This document shows, one piece after another, positions 37,901 through 44,537 of a stretch of 64,000 nt of DNA. How positions within the stretch are numbered: position 1 is the first letter of the stretch; each line of letters opens with the position of its first letter. Both the position numbers and the translations under genes were made by a program. The notes beneath the pieces were generated by a model. That model was given only the letters and a program-made list of their open reading frames with translations. It was not told the DNA's origin and did no database searches. Source of the stretch: Butyrivibrio sp. GTDB taxonomy: Bacteria; Bacillota; Clostridia; Lachnospirales; Lachnospiraceae. The stretch is taken from the NCBI GenBank assembly GCA_014799955.1, contig JAAVHB010000005.1, positions 1 to 64,000 of the forward strand. Reading direction: 5' to 3'.

Positions 37901-40900
37901 GTGCGGATAAAACTCCGCGCCGCCGAACTTGCCGCAAGCGACGACCCCGCATACCAAAGGAATGTTGCGGCTCTCACGGCGGTTATTCCCAAGCGCATTG
38001 AGGCAGGCGATATCGCGGCGCGTATCGGTGTGCATTGGGTAGATGTTAAGGACTATCAGAGATTTCTTGAGGAAACCGCGCAGGCGCGTTTCACCGAACC
38101 TCTGCGCCGCGCGATAAACGGCGAATATAAAATAGGGCGCAAAGGCTCTGACAGAAGCGCGGCGGCAACGCAGATACACGGAACGGGGCGTATGAACTCG
38201 CTTGAGATTTTTGAAAATCTGCTCAATAACCGTGATGTTGTAGTAAAAGACAAGAAAATCGACCCCGAAACATTGAAAGAATACTACGTCATCAACAAAA
38301 AGGAAACTGAATTAGCGCAAGACAAGGCAAGCAAGATGAAAGCGGCGTTTACTCGGTGGCTGTGGTCCGACCCCGACCGCCGTGAGAAATATGTTACGCG
38401 CTACAATGAGCTGTTTAATTCCCTTGTCGGAAGAAAATTTGACGGCTCACACCAAACGTTTCCGGGAATGTCCCCATACATCAAACTGAAACCACATCAA
38501 TTGGACGCGGTAGCCAGAGCGAAATTCGGCGGCAATACCCTTTTGGCACATTGCGTGGGAGCAGGCAAGTCCTTTGAAATGGTGGCGGCTACAATGGAGA
38601 AAAAGCGGCTCGGTCTTATAAACAAGGCTTGTGTAGTCGTACCTAAATCGCTTGTCGGGCAGATGTCCGCCGAGTGGTTACGGCTTTACCCACAAGCAAA
38701 GATTTTGACCGCGAGTGAGAATGATTTCTCAAAGGATCGCCGTCAGAAATTTATCGGTCGCTGCTGTACGGGCGAATATGATGCTGTCATTATGTCATAC
38801 GAGCAGTTTGAAAAGATAGGAATGTCTTTTGAGTACCGCCGTGACTTTATGCAGCGCGAGATCGACGGTCTTACAAAGGGCATAAACGATCTGGAGAGCG
38901 ATTACAAACGTGCAAAAGAAGAACGCAGCACTATCAAGGATTTGGAGCGCATAAAGAAACGGCTTGAAACAAAGCTGAAAAAGCTGATTGAGGATAACGG
39001 CAAGGTAAAGGACACATCGCTCGATTTTGAGCAGCTCGGCTTTGATAGCCTTGTTGTAGACGAGGCTCACAATTACAAAAACGGACTTGTTGTTACAAAG
39101 ATGAGCCGCGTTGCGGGAGTACAGACAACACCCGCGCAGAAGTCGGAGGATATTCTGATGAAAACGCAGTACCTCAACGAAAATTACGGCGAAAAGAACT
39201 TGATTTTTGCTACGGGAACGCCCGTATCGAATTCAATGACTGAGTTGTACATTATGACAAGATACCTCCGTCCGTCGTTATTGTGGCAAGCGGGTTTACA
39301 GACGTTTGATGATTGGGCGAGTACTTTTGGCGAGGTCGTATCTAAGGCAGAGTTAAAGCCCGCAGGTGACGGCTATCGGACTAAAAAGCGGTTTGCGAAA
39401 TTCAACAATTTGCCCGAACTTATGTCTATGTACAAGGAGTTTGCGGACGTTCGGACAGCGGATATGTTAAACTTGCCCGTACCCGAAATCGAGGGCGGCA
39501 AGCCGCAGACCTTAGTCGCCCACCCGAACGACTTTCAAAAGGCTTATATGAAAGAATTGGCTATACGCTCCGAGGCAGTACATAACGGTGCTGTTGAGCC
39601 TAATGTTGACAATATGCTTAAAATCACGGGCGAGGCTCGTCTGCTCGGCTTGGACGCGCGTTGTTTGAACCCCGACGCGGAGAACTACCCCGACAGCAAG
39701 GTCAATATGTGTATCGACAAGGTAGTAGAGATATACACGAACACAAAGGCTCAAAAGGGCGTACAAGCTATTTTCTGCGATATTGCCGTACAAGGCGATA
39801 ACGAACAGGAAGAACAGGAAGAAGAAAGCAAGGGCAAAGGTAAAGGCAAAAACAAAAAGCCGAAAATCAAGCAAGAGGACGAGGGTAAATTCTCCGTCTA
39901 CAACTACATCAAAGCGGAGCTTATCAGGCGCGGCATACCGCGTGACGAGATTTGCTTTGCGGGCGACGCCAACAACCAAAAACAACAGAACGAAATGCGC
40001 GCTCAACTCCGTGCGGGTACAAAACGCATAGTCATAGCGTCCACCTCCAAACTCGGCACGGGCGCAAATATCCAGAATAAACTCGTTGCGCTCCATAATT
40101 TGGACATTCCGTGGAAACCGTCTGATCTGGAGCAAAGACTTGGTCGTATCATTCGTCAAGGCAATGAAAACGGTGTTGTCGGCGTTTACAATTACGTCAC
40201 GACAGATACATTCGACGCGTATATGATGAATATTATCGTTACAAAACAGAAATTCATCTCGCAGTTGCTGAACGGCGAAAGCTCGGCTCGTTCGTGCGAG
40301 GACGTGGACGATATGGTCTTGAACTACACGGAAATGCAGGCGTTGGCAACGGGCGACCCCCGCATAAAGGAAAAGATAGAACTCGATACCGACGTTGCCC
40401 GTTTGAAAATGCTTGAAAACGAGCATTACAACGAGCAGTACAGGCTTGACGACGTTATAAAGGACGCGGAGATCAACATAAAAAATCTCGACCATAGCAT
40501 AGCGGCGGCGAAAAACGATCTGGAGTTTGCGGCACTCCACCCGATTTCAGCGGAAACATTCTCGATTGAGATCAAGGGCAAGACCTACACCGAGCGCAAA
40601 GCCGCGGGAGAGGCGTTACGTCAAGCGGCGGTCGAGTTTATGGTGAACAGCAACGGAACGATACATCAACCTATCGGAACTTTCCGCGGTTTTGAGCTTG
40701 CGCTCGAAAGAGGACACAACGCTTTTGGCAATACTCAGACTGAGATCGCCGTGCGGCACGGTATCACTTACACGACGGATATGGATATGAAGGGCGATAT
40801 AGGCAACATCACCCGCCTTGAAAATCTCGTCAACGACGGAATAAGCAGGAAGTTAGCGAGTTTGGAAAACCGCCTTGAAACCGCGAAAAAGGATTTGCAA

Positions 40901-41116
40901 GCCGCGACAGAAAACAAGGGCAAACCGTTTGAACACGCCGAGGAGCTTGAAACGAAAACAAAGCGGCTCGACCAGCTTAATCTTGAACTCGAAGTCGGAA
41001 AAACAGACGAAGTTATTATGAACGACGATGAGGACGAGGAACACGGAAACCCCGAACACGACGCTCCCGATAACGACCGCGGCAGACCCAAGCCGCCCCC
41101 GCACGGTAAGCGTTGA
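28955..41116 (+). CDS. 4053-residue polyvalent protein: ArdC-like, YodL, nucleotidyltransferase, MutS-N-like, DNA methylase, SNF2-type helicase
   Basis: One open frame of 4053 codons. Residues 1-235 are an ArdC/LPD-like N-terminal domain. Residues 236-390 are a Gly/Arg/Asp-rich linker that overlaps a TnpV-like gene in another frame. A YodL-like domain is near 617-710 (SIYQLKSGDDLRDYRF). A minimal nucleotidyltransferase is near 772-793 (GSRSRGLESGGSDIDLVV). A MutS-N-like segment is near 1080-1140 (YRVGDFYELFNEDA). An adenine-type methylase follows near 2410-2680 (VLEPAMGVGNFFG; catalytic motif NVPF instead of NPPF). A superfamily 2 helicase ends the chain: HCVGAGKS near 3198, VVDEAHNYKN near 3368, and LEQRLGRIIRQGN near 3730. 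Likely protects and remodels transferred DNA. Confidence 0.88.
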   Translation: MARIDKVRENYENVTDRLFSDNAAFAEYLKFAGKFFKLPSAQSMTVYGVKPDAAMVAEYDTWTRFDRHVKRGTSSIAVLENGGLKHLFDISQTNGSKNPYQWTLDKDTANALIEETFQREGQRFNSFSGVINYYGAAKARENLDNVLNSLNIPKESRKAFEKSYISMTQHLIAARCELGGKFTYSGTLDLSALDMLHSKAEKEKLCEFVHLSGKSVLMSIERSINNILMQERTVDYGRNKADMVRGGQEVLSRNQNGERQDVQARSENIRVSGANGTRSDGRGTGSDERGHRALRNEVERVYDGEPPRSDTVAGGTAEMGTDTQTDRQRGSGVSGAAAETVREREPSPENVHGDRGLGENARNDDRQGDNGGHSSSVQRVTDNEVDTYINPDTQKAEESVSPAFSVDDIKLIVNNISRISDNLNENYNGEYQEYTLANYAFSHSGAEYDLNLSVHDNVNNMLANGEYGFLTEYLQTIYKEAFEGRILLDEGVIAENTLPLIEEQTKKSERSLSIPDDLDKFYINKESESVTWVYFNPDSSAGGQLVYNHITFDQLFDALESDNITEALAHTARTELVDVDNPVFQSRAKYFLADNEDFSFNGDWDKEKLSAIVEPTYSIYQLKSGDDLRDYRFADMSELRNRGLTVDRDNYNKVYSGRLGDGETLDDLYTKFNVNRPEDFNGHSMSVGDVIEIRQNGKQTAHYVDGAGFEEIPDFSLEKTMRAVDISKAKTAEMFSPVDGQTATDIENIVLDYVQGVLEDNNIDAEIVDLAVTGSRSRGLESGGSDIDLVVEFSSELKEDALFNILHEQAFNVGGIAIDINPIRKEETGTLGEYLENAEKTIAENHERKAAAVPSADNIDRISEIISEVRHGKTAQIIENAEKDVIIEDARKKKFSNIRLGYNVDSGFNLTADTDRQKDVIITVFGRNEQAVRDYLTKNAKEIDIVEEKSTIHFGYLGNGLTVYDVSKWDNEIRDYPTIAHISTEGIVNYRAEKSTLDPSDIARIEAQALQLKQEFTESWNKLSYEQRLQRVLDGANALAKPDWDVFFADKTALTGEEIVKKYEHAIIFKDEQFPTAEKSLTAYRVGDFYELFNEDAHVSSDLLGLTQTTRQGKPMTGFPQHTFEKNRQQLAMLGYYLKIGDEREMDKILNANAAPDKSSAKSLNELRVGDLVRGDGAIWRITDINGDFSINLENIDKTANNSVSSIWGHWKERFSEKNYSFVSPAELTAEQLREINAPSAKPKPKKPQAETVQQDSEQLSLFDEPTREADIPQENYIGGVDIERALTYDIVHNGTVVMFGKFDIEEDYRISGGDMKEFAKLLAKEYGYSGHSGNGKVRGVNYDPKGITMRIELENGEETSVTWNWRKVADRIAGLIENGEYISQDEIDKRIKYYQHELSLGTESPYYDKAKSVLDHYGLLPEQTKTETLTVTDAQELERGDKIRYEGKEWTVGMVGDYLISLNSSSGEHKNIYNALEKKWYDELNERGFEFVTAADEPVISENTAVELNRAKELINDFCENEYDGEVADFSDLSRVAIAYTEDEETGLPINVYADLVRNRLITQFNNVTVRVDEYTSLAEMNEVALPELNFDELILDAITYKQPMITCNFSESSVFTADKTYTVAEFDEIMKQADNRRVAGKKAAIKFYGSERAWSEAERKRVSSSDQFAEYLGYDKTSFTVNMPGGSSFTERQDIGDGYGGVIDFLSKFDKYKDIVPLLEKARYEQNADRVAALNGNYDWETFSEKDFNELTAAIKAHDTENRRDAYSISSRTENTSNFLLEVGVSTSSGEWALHYALYDEEVGDFAQIWHYNESEIPDYFTFVKTVESEVQKKIAEITSAKAAEIGVPIEQERTEDNFSVTQKFVFDNKESLAATKDFALSTGATVSEIPEKALKSGLYGIKVETWESRADEIKDFAAVQNAVDISEWGVHQVVTFSNDSGADYKYDHRSLSDAVKDANGYVNGTEQDMYGDFIKHDGAVVYNKETLKIEHTVGEFDVRSIFSEEVLKANGIDVPDRKAETAIEEKPVETENIQQEQSNEIRAGDKFMYLGNIVTVTDDNGIYPDDIVITREEKVGGVAVAVTENVNAAQFAREAKRITPEVNKSEQTEELPIEIKNLAQLKRALTVGTEFEITSYIRDDVVNQLRRVNDADTTAIYSIRPDVPDDKSTTLANNGRGSYLPWEKASDWEFVNGSCTAYRRGMEHTEENKLFSIKVRPRVLKQERGAENRQTAEITNPLIKELAKTFPADTAEQLYNAFEGAKMVDWDSNQAKINRVKRALYNILGNEEQTESVFAVLASGGTAQRSTDNILDKLDAVKDSDGYADLKEDVEILLRDKNGDSLVGVKSDVWLKKLSEMSADELREYANHYEKGQLNAYGSLNFDEKLNKIAQTPSPKTDFTITDEHLGEGGAKTKFAANIAAIQTLKQIESENRFATPEEQEILSKYVGWGGLPQAFDPNNESWTKEYHQLKELLTEMEYRAANASVLNAHYTSPTVIQAIYKGLQHLGFKGGNVLEPAMGVGNFFGAMPDDMRKNSNLSGVELDSISGRIAKQLYPTADIQVKGFEETDFSDNYFDVAVGNVPFGSVPISDKRYNRENFFIHDYFLAKSLDKIAPNGIMAMITTKGTLDKTSPKVREYLAKRADLIGAIRLPNNAFKANAGTEVTTDILFFQKREKMAVEMPDWCYTGTTPDGVPVNNYFVDHPEMILGEMKQGMEYSMYGNANETACVPIEGANLAEQLEKAVTNLKVNRALQIHTEERAKREGVIPATADVRNFTFAEVDGMMYFRENNIMTAVVDKDNKPISGKKLERLKALNELRKTFRTILTAQENDCSDVQLQEYQKILNAQYDVFVKKFGYINDSANLQVFGKDDDYNSLCALEVIDEETKKVEKSDFFSKRTVKHFAEIDHVDTPQEAMHVSIDMHGRLDFEYMARLCDKEPQELIDALKADNLIYLNPNKANPENALEGWEEASEYLSGNVRIKLRAAELAASDDPAYQRNVAALTAVIPKRIEAGDIAARIGVHWVDVKDYQRFLEETAQARFTEPLRRAINGEYKIGRKGSDRSAAATQIHGTGRMNSLEIFENLLNNRDVVVKDKKIDPETLKEYYVINKKETELAQDKASKMKAAFTRWLWSDPDRREKYVTRYNELFNSLVGRKFDGSHQTFPGMSPYIKLKPHQLDAVARAKFGGNTLLAHCVGAGKSFEMVAATMEKKRLGLINKACVVVPKSLVGQMSAEWLRLYPQAKILTASENDFSKDRRQKFIGRCCTGEYDAVIMSYEQFEKIGMSFEYRRDFMQREIDGLTKGINDLESDYKRAKEERSTIKDLERIKKRLETKLKKLIEDNGKVKDTSLDFEQLGFDSLVVDEAHNYKNGLVVTKMSRVAGVQTTPAQKSEDILMKTQYLNENYGEKNLIFATGTPVSNSMTELYIMTRYLRPSLLWQAGLQTFDDWASTFGEVVSKAELKPAGDGYRTKKRFAKFNNLPELMSMYKEFADVRTADMLNLPVPEIEGGKPQTLVAHPNDFQKAYMKELAIRSEAVHNGAVEPNVDNMLKITGEARLLGLDARCLNPDAENYPDSKVNMCIDKVVEIYTNTKAQKGVQAIFCDIAVQGDNEQEEQEEESKGKGKGKNKKPKIKQEDEGKFSVYNYIKAELIRRGIPRDEICFAGDANNQKQQNEMRAQLRAGTKRIVIASTSKLGTGANIQNKLVALHNLDIPWKPSDLEQRLGRIIRQGNENGVVGVYNYVTTDTFDAYMMNIIVTKQKFISQLLNGESSARSCEDVDDMVLNYTEMQALATGDPRIKEKIELDTDVARLKMLENEHYNEQYRLDDVIKDAEINIKNLDHSIAAAKNDLEFAALHPISAETFSIEIKGKTYTERKAAGEALRQAAVEFMVNSNGTIHQPIGTFRGFELALERGHNAFGNTQTEIAVRHGITYTTDMDMKGDIGNITRLENLVNDGISRKLASLENRLETAKKDLQAATENKGKPFEHAEELETKTKRLDQLNLELEVGKTDEVIMNDDEDEEHGNPEHDAPDNDRGRPKPPPHGKR
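29661..30095 (+). CDS. TnpV-like protein, overlapping the polyvalent gene out of frame
   Basis: 144 residues from ATG 29661, with AAAGGA 9 bases upstream, in a different frame from the 4053-codon gene. The C-terminal 90 residues resemble the TnpV family of transposon-encoded proteins: DIGHYGMKWREYMTENHPE, SLEGRLKWELIPRQIDKEA, AWEKTLGMMIDRAIMEDIVL. TnpV is known from Tn4451-type elements, where its role is unclear (an excision factor has been suggested). The overlapped part of the large protein is low-complexity Arg/Gly/Asp/Ser, as expected if this frame is the constrained one. An 18-bp palindrome starts 12 bases after the stop. Confidence 0.6.
   Translation: MEEIKQIWCEEDKKFYPETKTENGRTYKLDPKTFVYLEQMELGLTDEEQALMNEDIGHYGMKWREYMTENHPEVIPSLEGRLKWELIPRQIDKEALEYRELLRKQYAKENPRPKTFTEIAAWEKTLGMMIDRAIMEDIVLQYRE
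30107..30124 (+). repeat. 18-bp palindrome, copy 3 (inside the polyvalent gene)
   Basis: GTTGATACATATATCAAC, identical to copies 1 and 2, here translated as part of the linker (VDTYIN) of the 4053-residue protein and placed just after the stop of the TnpV-like gene. The only copy inside a coding frame. Confidence 0.8.
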
Positions 41117-41134
41117 TTGCATTTAACTTATATG

Positions 41135-41170
41135 CTCCCACCGATAGTTTTCGGTGGGGGCTTTTTTTTA
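41135..41170 (+). terminator. terminator after the polyvalent gene
   Basis: A 10-bp stem (ctcccaccga / tcggtggggg, one G-U pair), 6-base loop, then C and eight T. Confidence 0.9.
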
Positions 41171-41183
41171 GGAGGATTTTATT

Positions 41184-42155
41184 ATGGGTTACGGATTTAC
41201 AGATGAACAGCTTGCGGCGGCAAGGAGCGCAAATCTCGCCGAGTACTTTCAGAAGAACGGCTACGATTGTGAGCTGCGGCGCAATGAACTTCACGTTAAG
41301 GGTTTTGGCGGCTTTTATGTAAACGCCGATACCAACGAATGGTACTGTTTTTCAAAGAGCGGAAAAAACGGCGGCAGAAACGCTGTAAACTGCCTCGTTG
41401 AGATGTTGGGTATGGATTGGAAAACGGCGGTTAGCGAGTTGTTGGGCTGTTCGCCCGTCCGCTCGGCAGTTTACGATCAGCACACATCACTGCCGAGAGT
41501 AAAGCGCGAGTTATCCCTGCCCGACCGCGCCGATACTATGAGAAATGTGTTTGCTTATCTGTGCCAAACAAGGAAAATTGACGGCAAACTTGTAGAGGCT
41601 CTGGCGCGTGAGGGACTGCTGTATCAAGATAAACGCGGAAACGCCGTATTTGTACACAAGGACGATAACGGTCAAATCGTCGGCGCGGAAATACAAGGCA
41701 CAAATACATACAAGCGGTTTAAGGGAGTGGCAACAGGAACTTCCGACAGCGTTTTCTCGTTCAAAATCGGAGAACCCGACCGCGCATACGTCTTTGAAAG
41801 CGCGATAGATCTGTTGTCGTTCAAAATGCTTGCCAAGCAGGACAAGATACAAAATTCCGTTCTTGTATCTATGGCGGGCTTAAAGCCAAACAGCTTAAAA
41901 TCGTTATCCGATAAAGGGTTCAATTTGTACTCGTGTGTGGATAACGATGAAAAGGGTATCAAATTTACTGTCGATAATCGCCTGATACCTTGCAACAGAA
42001 TTTTATCGGAGAACAACGTCAAGGACTTCAACGAGCTGCTCCAACTTATAACGCACAATCGGGAAATCGCGGCGAAAAAAATCCAAACGGAAAATCACGC
42101 CGCGCCGATAAATGAGGTCAAATCTACGGCAATGTCAAAACACTCTCGGCGATAA
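41184..42155 (+). CDS. DUF3991/TOPRIM primase-like protein
   Basis: 323 residues, with TAGGAGG upstream. The N-terminal DUF3991-like part (residues 1-100: NLAEYFQKNGYDCELRRNELHVKGFGGFYVNADTNEWYCFSKSG, GRNAVNCLVEMLG) resembles the zinc-finger-like domain of DnaG-type primases without the cysteines. A TOPRIM domain follows (about 205-300) with AYVFESAIDLLSF and YSCVDNDEKGIKF, giving the Glu and Asp-x-Asp-like metal ligands. It may prime the complementary strand after transfer. It sits between the polyvalent gene and oriT, the standard place in these elements. The C-terminus is short and basic. Confidence 0.8.
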   Translation: MGYGFTDEQLAAARSANLAEYFQKNGYDCELRRNELHVKGFGGFYVNADTNEWYCFSKSGKNGGRNAVNCLVEMLGMDWKTAVSELLGCSPVRSAVYDQHTSLPRVKRELSLPDRADTMRNVFAYLCQTRKIDGKLVEALAREGLLYQDKRGNAVFVHKDDNGQIVGAEIQGTNTYKRFKGVATGTSDSVFSFKIGEPDRAYVFESAIDLLSFKMLAKQDKIQNSVLVSMAGLKPNSLKSLSDKGFNLYSCVDNDEKGIKFTVDNRLIPCNRILSENNVKDFNELLQLITHNREIAAKKIQTENHAAPINEVKSTAMSKHSRR

Positions 42156-42239
42156 CCAACGGCAAAACGGGAATTCTTTTTCGGCTTTGCCGATGAACTG
42201 CAAGGGTAAATCTTGAAAACTCGGCGCATTTTGCACGAT

Positions 42240-42420
42240 TTTTCATCACAAGTTGCGTTTCGGAACTTGTGAATTTTGCCGTGATTTTTTAAATCAAGGG
42301 CAAAGGGGTTTTAGGAGATTTCCCCTAACTCAACGCTTGATTGATAGGCGCAGCCTGTCAATCAAGCTATTGAGTATAGCCCGATTGACAAGCCTTGAAA
42401 AATTAGACCCGCGAAATCTT
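42240..42420 (+). other. oriT-like region upstream of the relaxase
   Basis: A 324-base gap (42156-42479) without a gene holds nested inverted repeats. Two stand out: a 9-bp perfect hairpin TCACAAGTT / AACTTGTGA (42246-42254, 42264-42272), and a 14-bp hairpin gcttgattga...tcaatcaagc (42335-42348 with 42354-42367, loop CGCAG, one T-G pair). A partial copy of the second arm (gattgacaag, 42383-42392) follows. Position directly before a MOBV relaxase and lack of a T tract favour an origin of transfer; the nick site itself cannot be fixed by eye. Confidence 0.65.
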
Positions 42421-42479
42421 ATAAATTTAGCACCGCCGCCAAGCAAAACGCGGTGAACCTAAACAGAGGAGGTACAACT

Positions 42480-44378
42480 ATGAGCGGACAAAAGTCTAAA
42501 AGCCTTTCGATTTCCTTTCGCCTCGATGACGGGATAATCGAACACAACAACCGTGAATTTATCGCCAACAACGTGGACGCGGCGCGGATTTCCGATAACG
42601 TCTGCTACGTTCGGCGCGATATTCGGGAAATGTACAATGAACTGTTCGGACGTGCGATAGAGGAATACAACGCAAAGCAGACAAGAGCGGATCGCAAAAT
42701 TCCCGACTACTACGAGCATATTAAAAAGGACGCGCGGTTAAAGCCGTTTTATGAGGTAATCGTGCAATTCGGTGATATGGAAACGTGCGGTTTGCAATCC
42801 GGCAAATGGGAACAGGCAAAGCTGCTTTTGGATAATTATATGCGCGGCTTTGAAAAAAGAAATCCCAACCTCAAGATTGTAAACGCCGTTATGCATCTTG
42901 ACGAAGCTACTCCGCATTTACACATAGATTTTGTACCCGTAGCCTACAAGCTAACTCGCGGTCCTGCCGTCAAGGTATCGCTGAAGAACGCCTTACGGGA
43001 ACAGGGATTTACCTCGGCGAACAGATTTCAGAACGAATGGGCGGCTTGGGAAGAACAGGAGCGCGGAGTGATGACGGATATTCTTCACAAGCACGATTTG
43101 AGCCGCGAGGTTAAAAACGTTCGCCGCTCACATCTGACTGTTGATGAGTACAAGGATTTTGCGGACAAGCAGCAGAAAATCCGAAACATCAACTCGCACA
43201 TAAACGAACTGAAAAAGAAAAATCCCGCCGACCTTACTCCCGATGAGGTTGAACTGATAAACAATCAAAATGATTTTCTGCGCTCGGAGATACAAAAACG
43301 CGATGGGAGCATTTCCGCGCTTTCGGAGAAAATCGGCGCAAAATTCGTGCCGTTCGATATTTTTTCCGAGGACAAATTACAGTTTGTTGCTGCCGAGCTA
43401 TCCAAAATTAACATACCGTTTGTCGAGGAAAGCTACACGCTCCATATCCCCGATTACGCTGAGAAAACCGCCGCCGCTATTGCCGCGACTTTTCGCCCGA
43501 TCAGAGCCGAGAGTATCAGAGATCAAATCAAGCTGGAGATAGACCGCCTTGTCTACTGCTCACAAAACCTTGACGATCTCTATAATAAACTGCGTGAGCG
43601 CGGCTATCAAATCAAGAGTGGAAAACATCTCGCGGTCAAGCCGACATACGCGGAGCGTTTTGTTCGTCTGAAATCTTTGGGTGCGGAATACCTCCCGAAA
43701 AATCTTGAACGCCGAATAACCGACCGCGATAAATTCCCGAACGCTGTCCGGGAGAAATTCCAAACGGCAGGCACAATTGAGAGGAAATTCCACATTACCA
43801 TTATGGATATGGTGATCGAGGTCAAGAAATTCACGATCACGCCCCGCAAACTTGACCCCAAGAAAATCTACACATTCCAGAACGACGCGGAGATAGACCA
43901 CCTTTCGGAACAGCTCCGCACCATACGCGACTTTCACTTCACATCGAATGAGCAAATGTATGTAAAAGCCGAGGAACTAAAGAGCGGTATTGATGAGAAA
44001 ACCGCGAAGCTGAAAAATCTTTCGGACGAGATACCTACCCTTAAATCCGATATTTCACAATTGCGGCACTTGTTCTCTGTCGGTGCAAATTCCAAACCGC
44101 GTGATACAATGGAGCAAGTAAAGCTGGCGGCGGCGCGTGAGATCGCAAACAAGTACGGCGCAAAATCCGAGGACGATGTAGCCGATCTGGAGAAACGTTT
44201 GGAGCAGTTCCAAGCTGAGGTGAAATCTATCAAGAGCGATTTATCCGATGAACAGTTAAAGTTAAAGCGCGTGTCTGATCTGATAACAGCTTATGAGAGT
44301 ATCGTTGAGGGGAATTACATTGATAACCTTGTTAGGGCGCAGAGGGAGCGTGACAAACTCTCGGTAACAAGGACTTGA
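42480..44378 (+). CDS. Mob_Pre (MOBV-type) relaxase
   Basis: 632 residues from ATG 42480 with AGAGGAGG 7 bases upstream. The His-cluster motif HLDEATPHLHIDFVP (about residues 140-154) is the metal-binding signature of Mob/Pre relaxases; YEVIVQFGDM and AWEEQERGVMTDIL flank it. N-terminal SLSISFRLDDGIIEHNNRE matches the family start. From about residue 230 on, long helical and coiled-coil segments follow (QKIRNINSHINELKKKN, ELKSGIDEKTAKLKNLSDEI), probably for relaxosome contacts. It nicks oriT, stays bound to the 5' end and is handed to VirD4. Confidence 0.9.
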   Translation: MSGQKSKSLSISFRLDDGIIEHNNREFIANNVDAARISDNVCYVRRDIREMYNELFGRAIEEYNAKQTRADRKIPDYYEHIKKDARLKPFYEVIVQFGDMETCGLQSGKWEQAKLLLDNYMRGFEKRNPNLKIVNAVMHLDEATPHLHIDFVPVAYKLTRGPAVKVSLKNALREQGFTSANRFQNEWAAWEEQERGVMTDILHKHDLSREVKNVRRSHLTVDEYKDFADKQQKIRNINSHINELKKKNPADLTPDEVELINNQNDFLRSEIQKRDGSISALSEKIGAKFVPFDIFSEDKLQFVAAELSKINIPFVEESYTLHIPDYAEKTAAAIAATFRPIRAESIRDQIKLEIDRLVYCSQNLDDLYNKLRERGYQIKSGKHLAVKPTYAERFVRLKSLGAEYLPKNLERRITDRDKFPNAVREKFQTAGTIERKFHITIMDMVIEVKKFTITPRKLDPKKIYTFQNDAEIDHLSEQLRTIRDFHFTSNEQMYVKAEELKSGIDEKTAKLKNLSDEIPTLKSDISQLRHLFSVGANSKPRDTMEQVKLAAAREIANKYGAKSEDDVADLEKRLEQFQAEVKSIKSDLSDEQLKLKRVSDLITAYESIVEGNYIDNLVRAQRERDKLSVTRT

Positions 44379-44403
44379 TTAAATTGACATTGATGATACA
44401 CAA

Positions 44404-44431
44404 AAGCTGACAGCGTAAAAACTGTCAGCTT
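44404..44431. terminator. hairpin after the relaxase gene
   Basis: A 10-bp perfect stem (aagctgacag / ctgtcagctt) with an 8-base loop. The flanking AT-rich tract (tagtatataa) is a weak terminator tail. It marks the border between the conjugation module and the AT-richer cargo. Confidence 0.6.
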
Positions 44432-44537
44432 AGTATATAATGGATTTTTAGCTAGAGCAAGTGTACAAATGACTTATCCCAAACAGCACAAGCGGTAAAA
44501 AAAGGGGCAATTCATCGCTTAATACTGAAAAATGGTT

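Noticed and set aside
39512..40540. A 342-residue minus-strand frame inside the helicase part of the polyvalent gene
   Set aside because: It lies antisense to conserved helicase motifs, has no ribosome binding site and no recognisable family; it is a by-product of codon bias.
42335..42367. Hairpin as a transcription terminator
   Set aside because: There is no T tract on either strand, and its place directly before a relaxase gene fits an origin of transfer.
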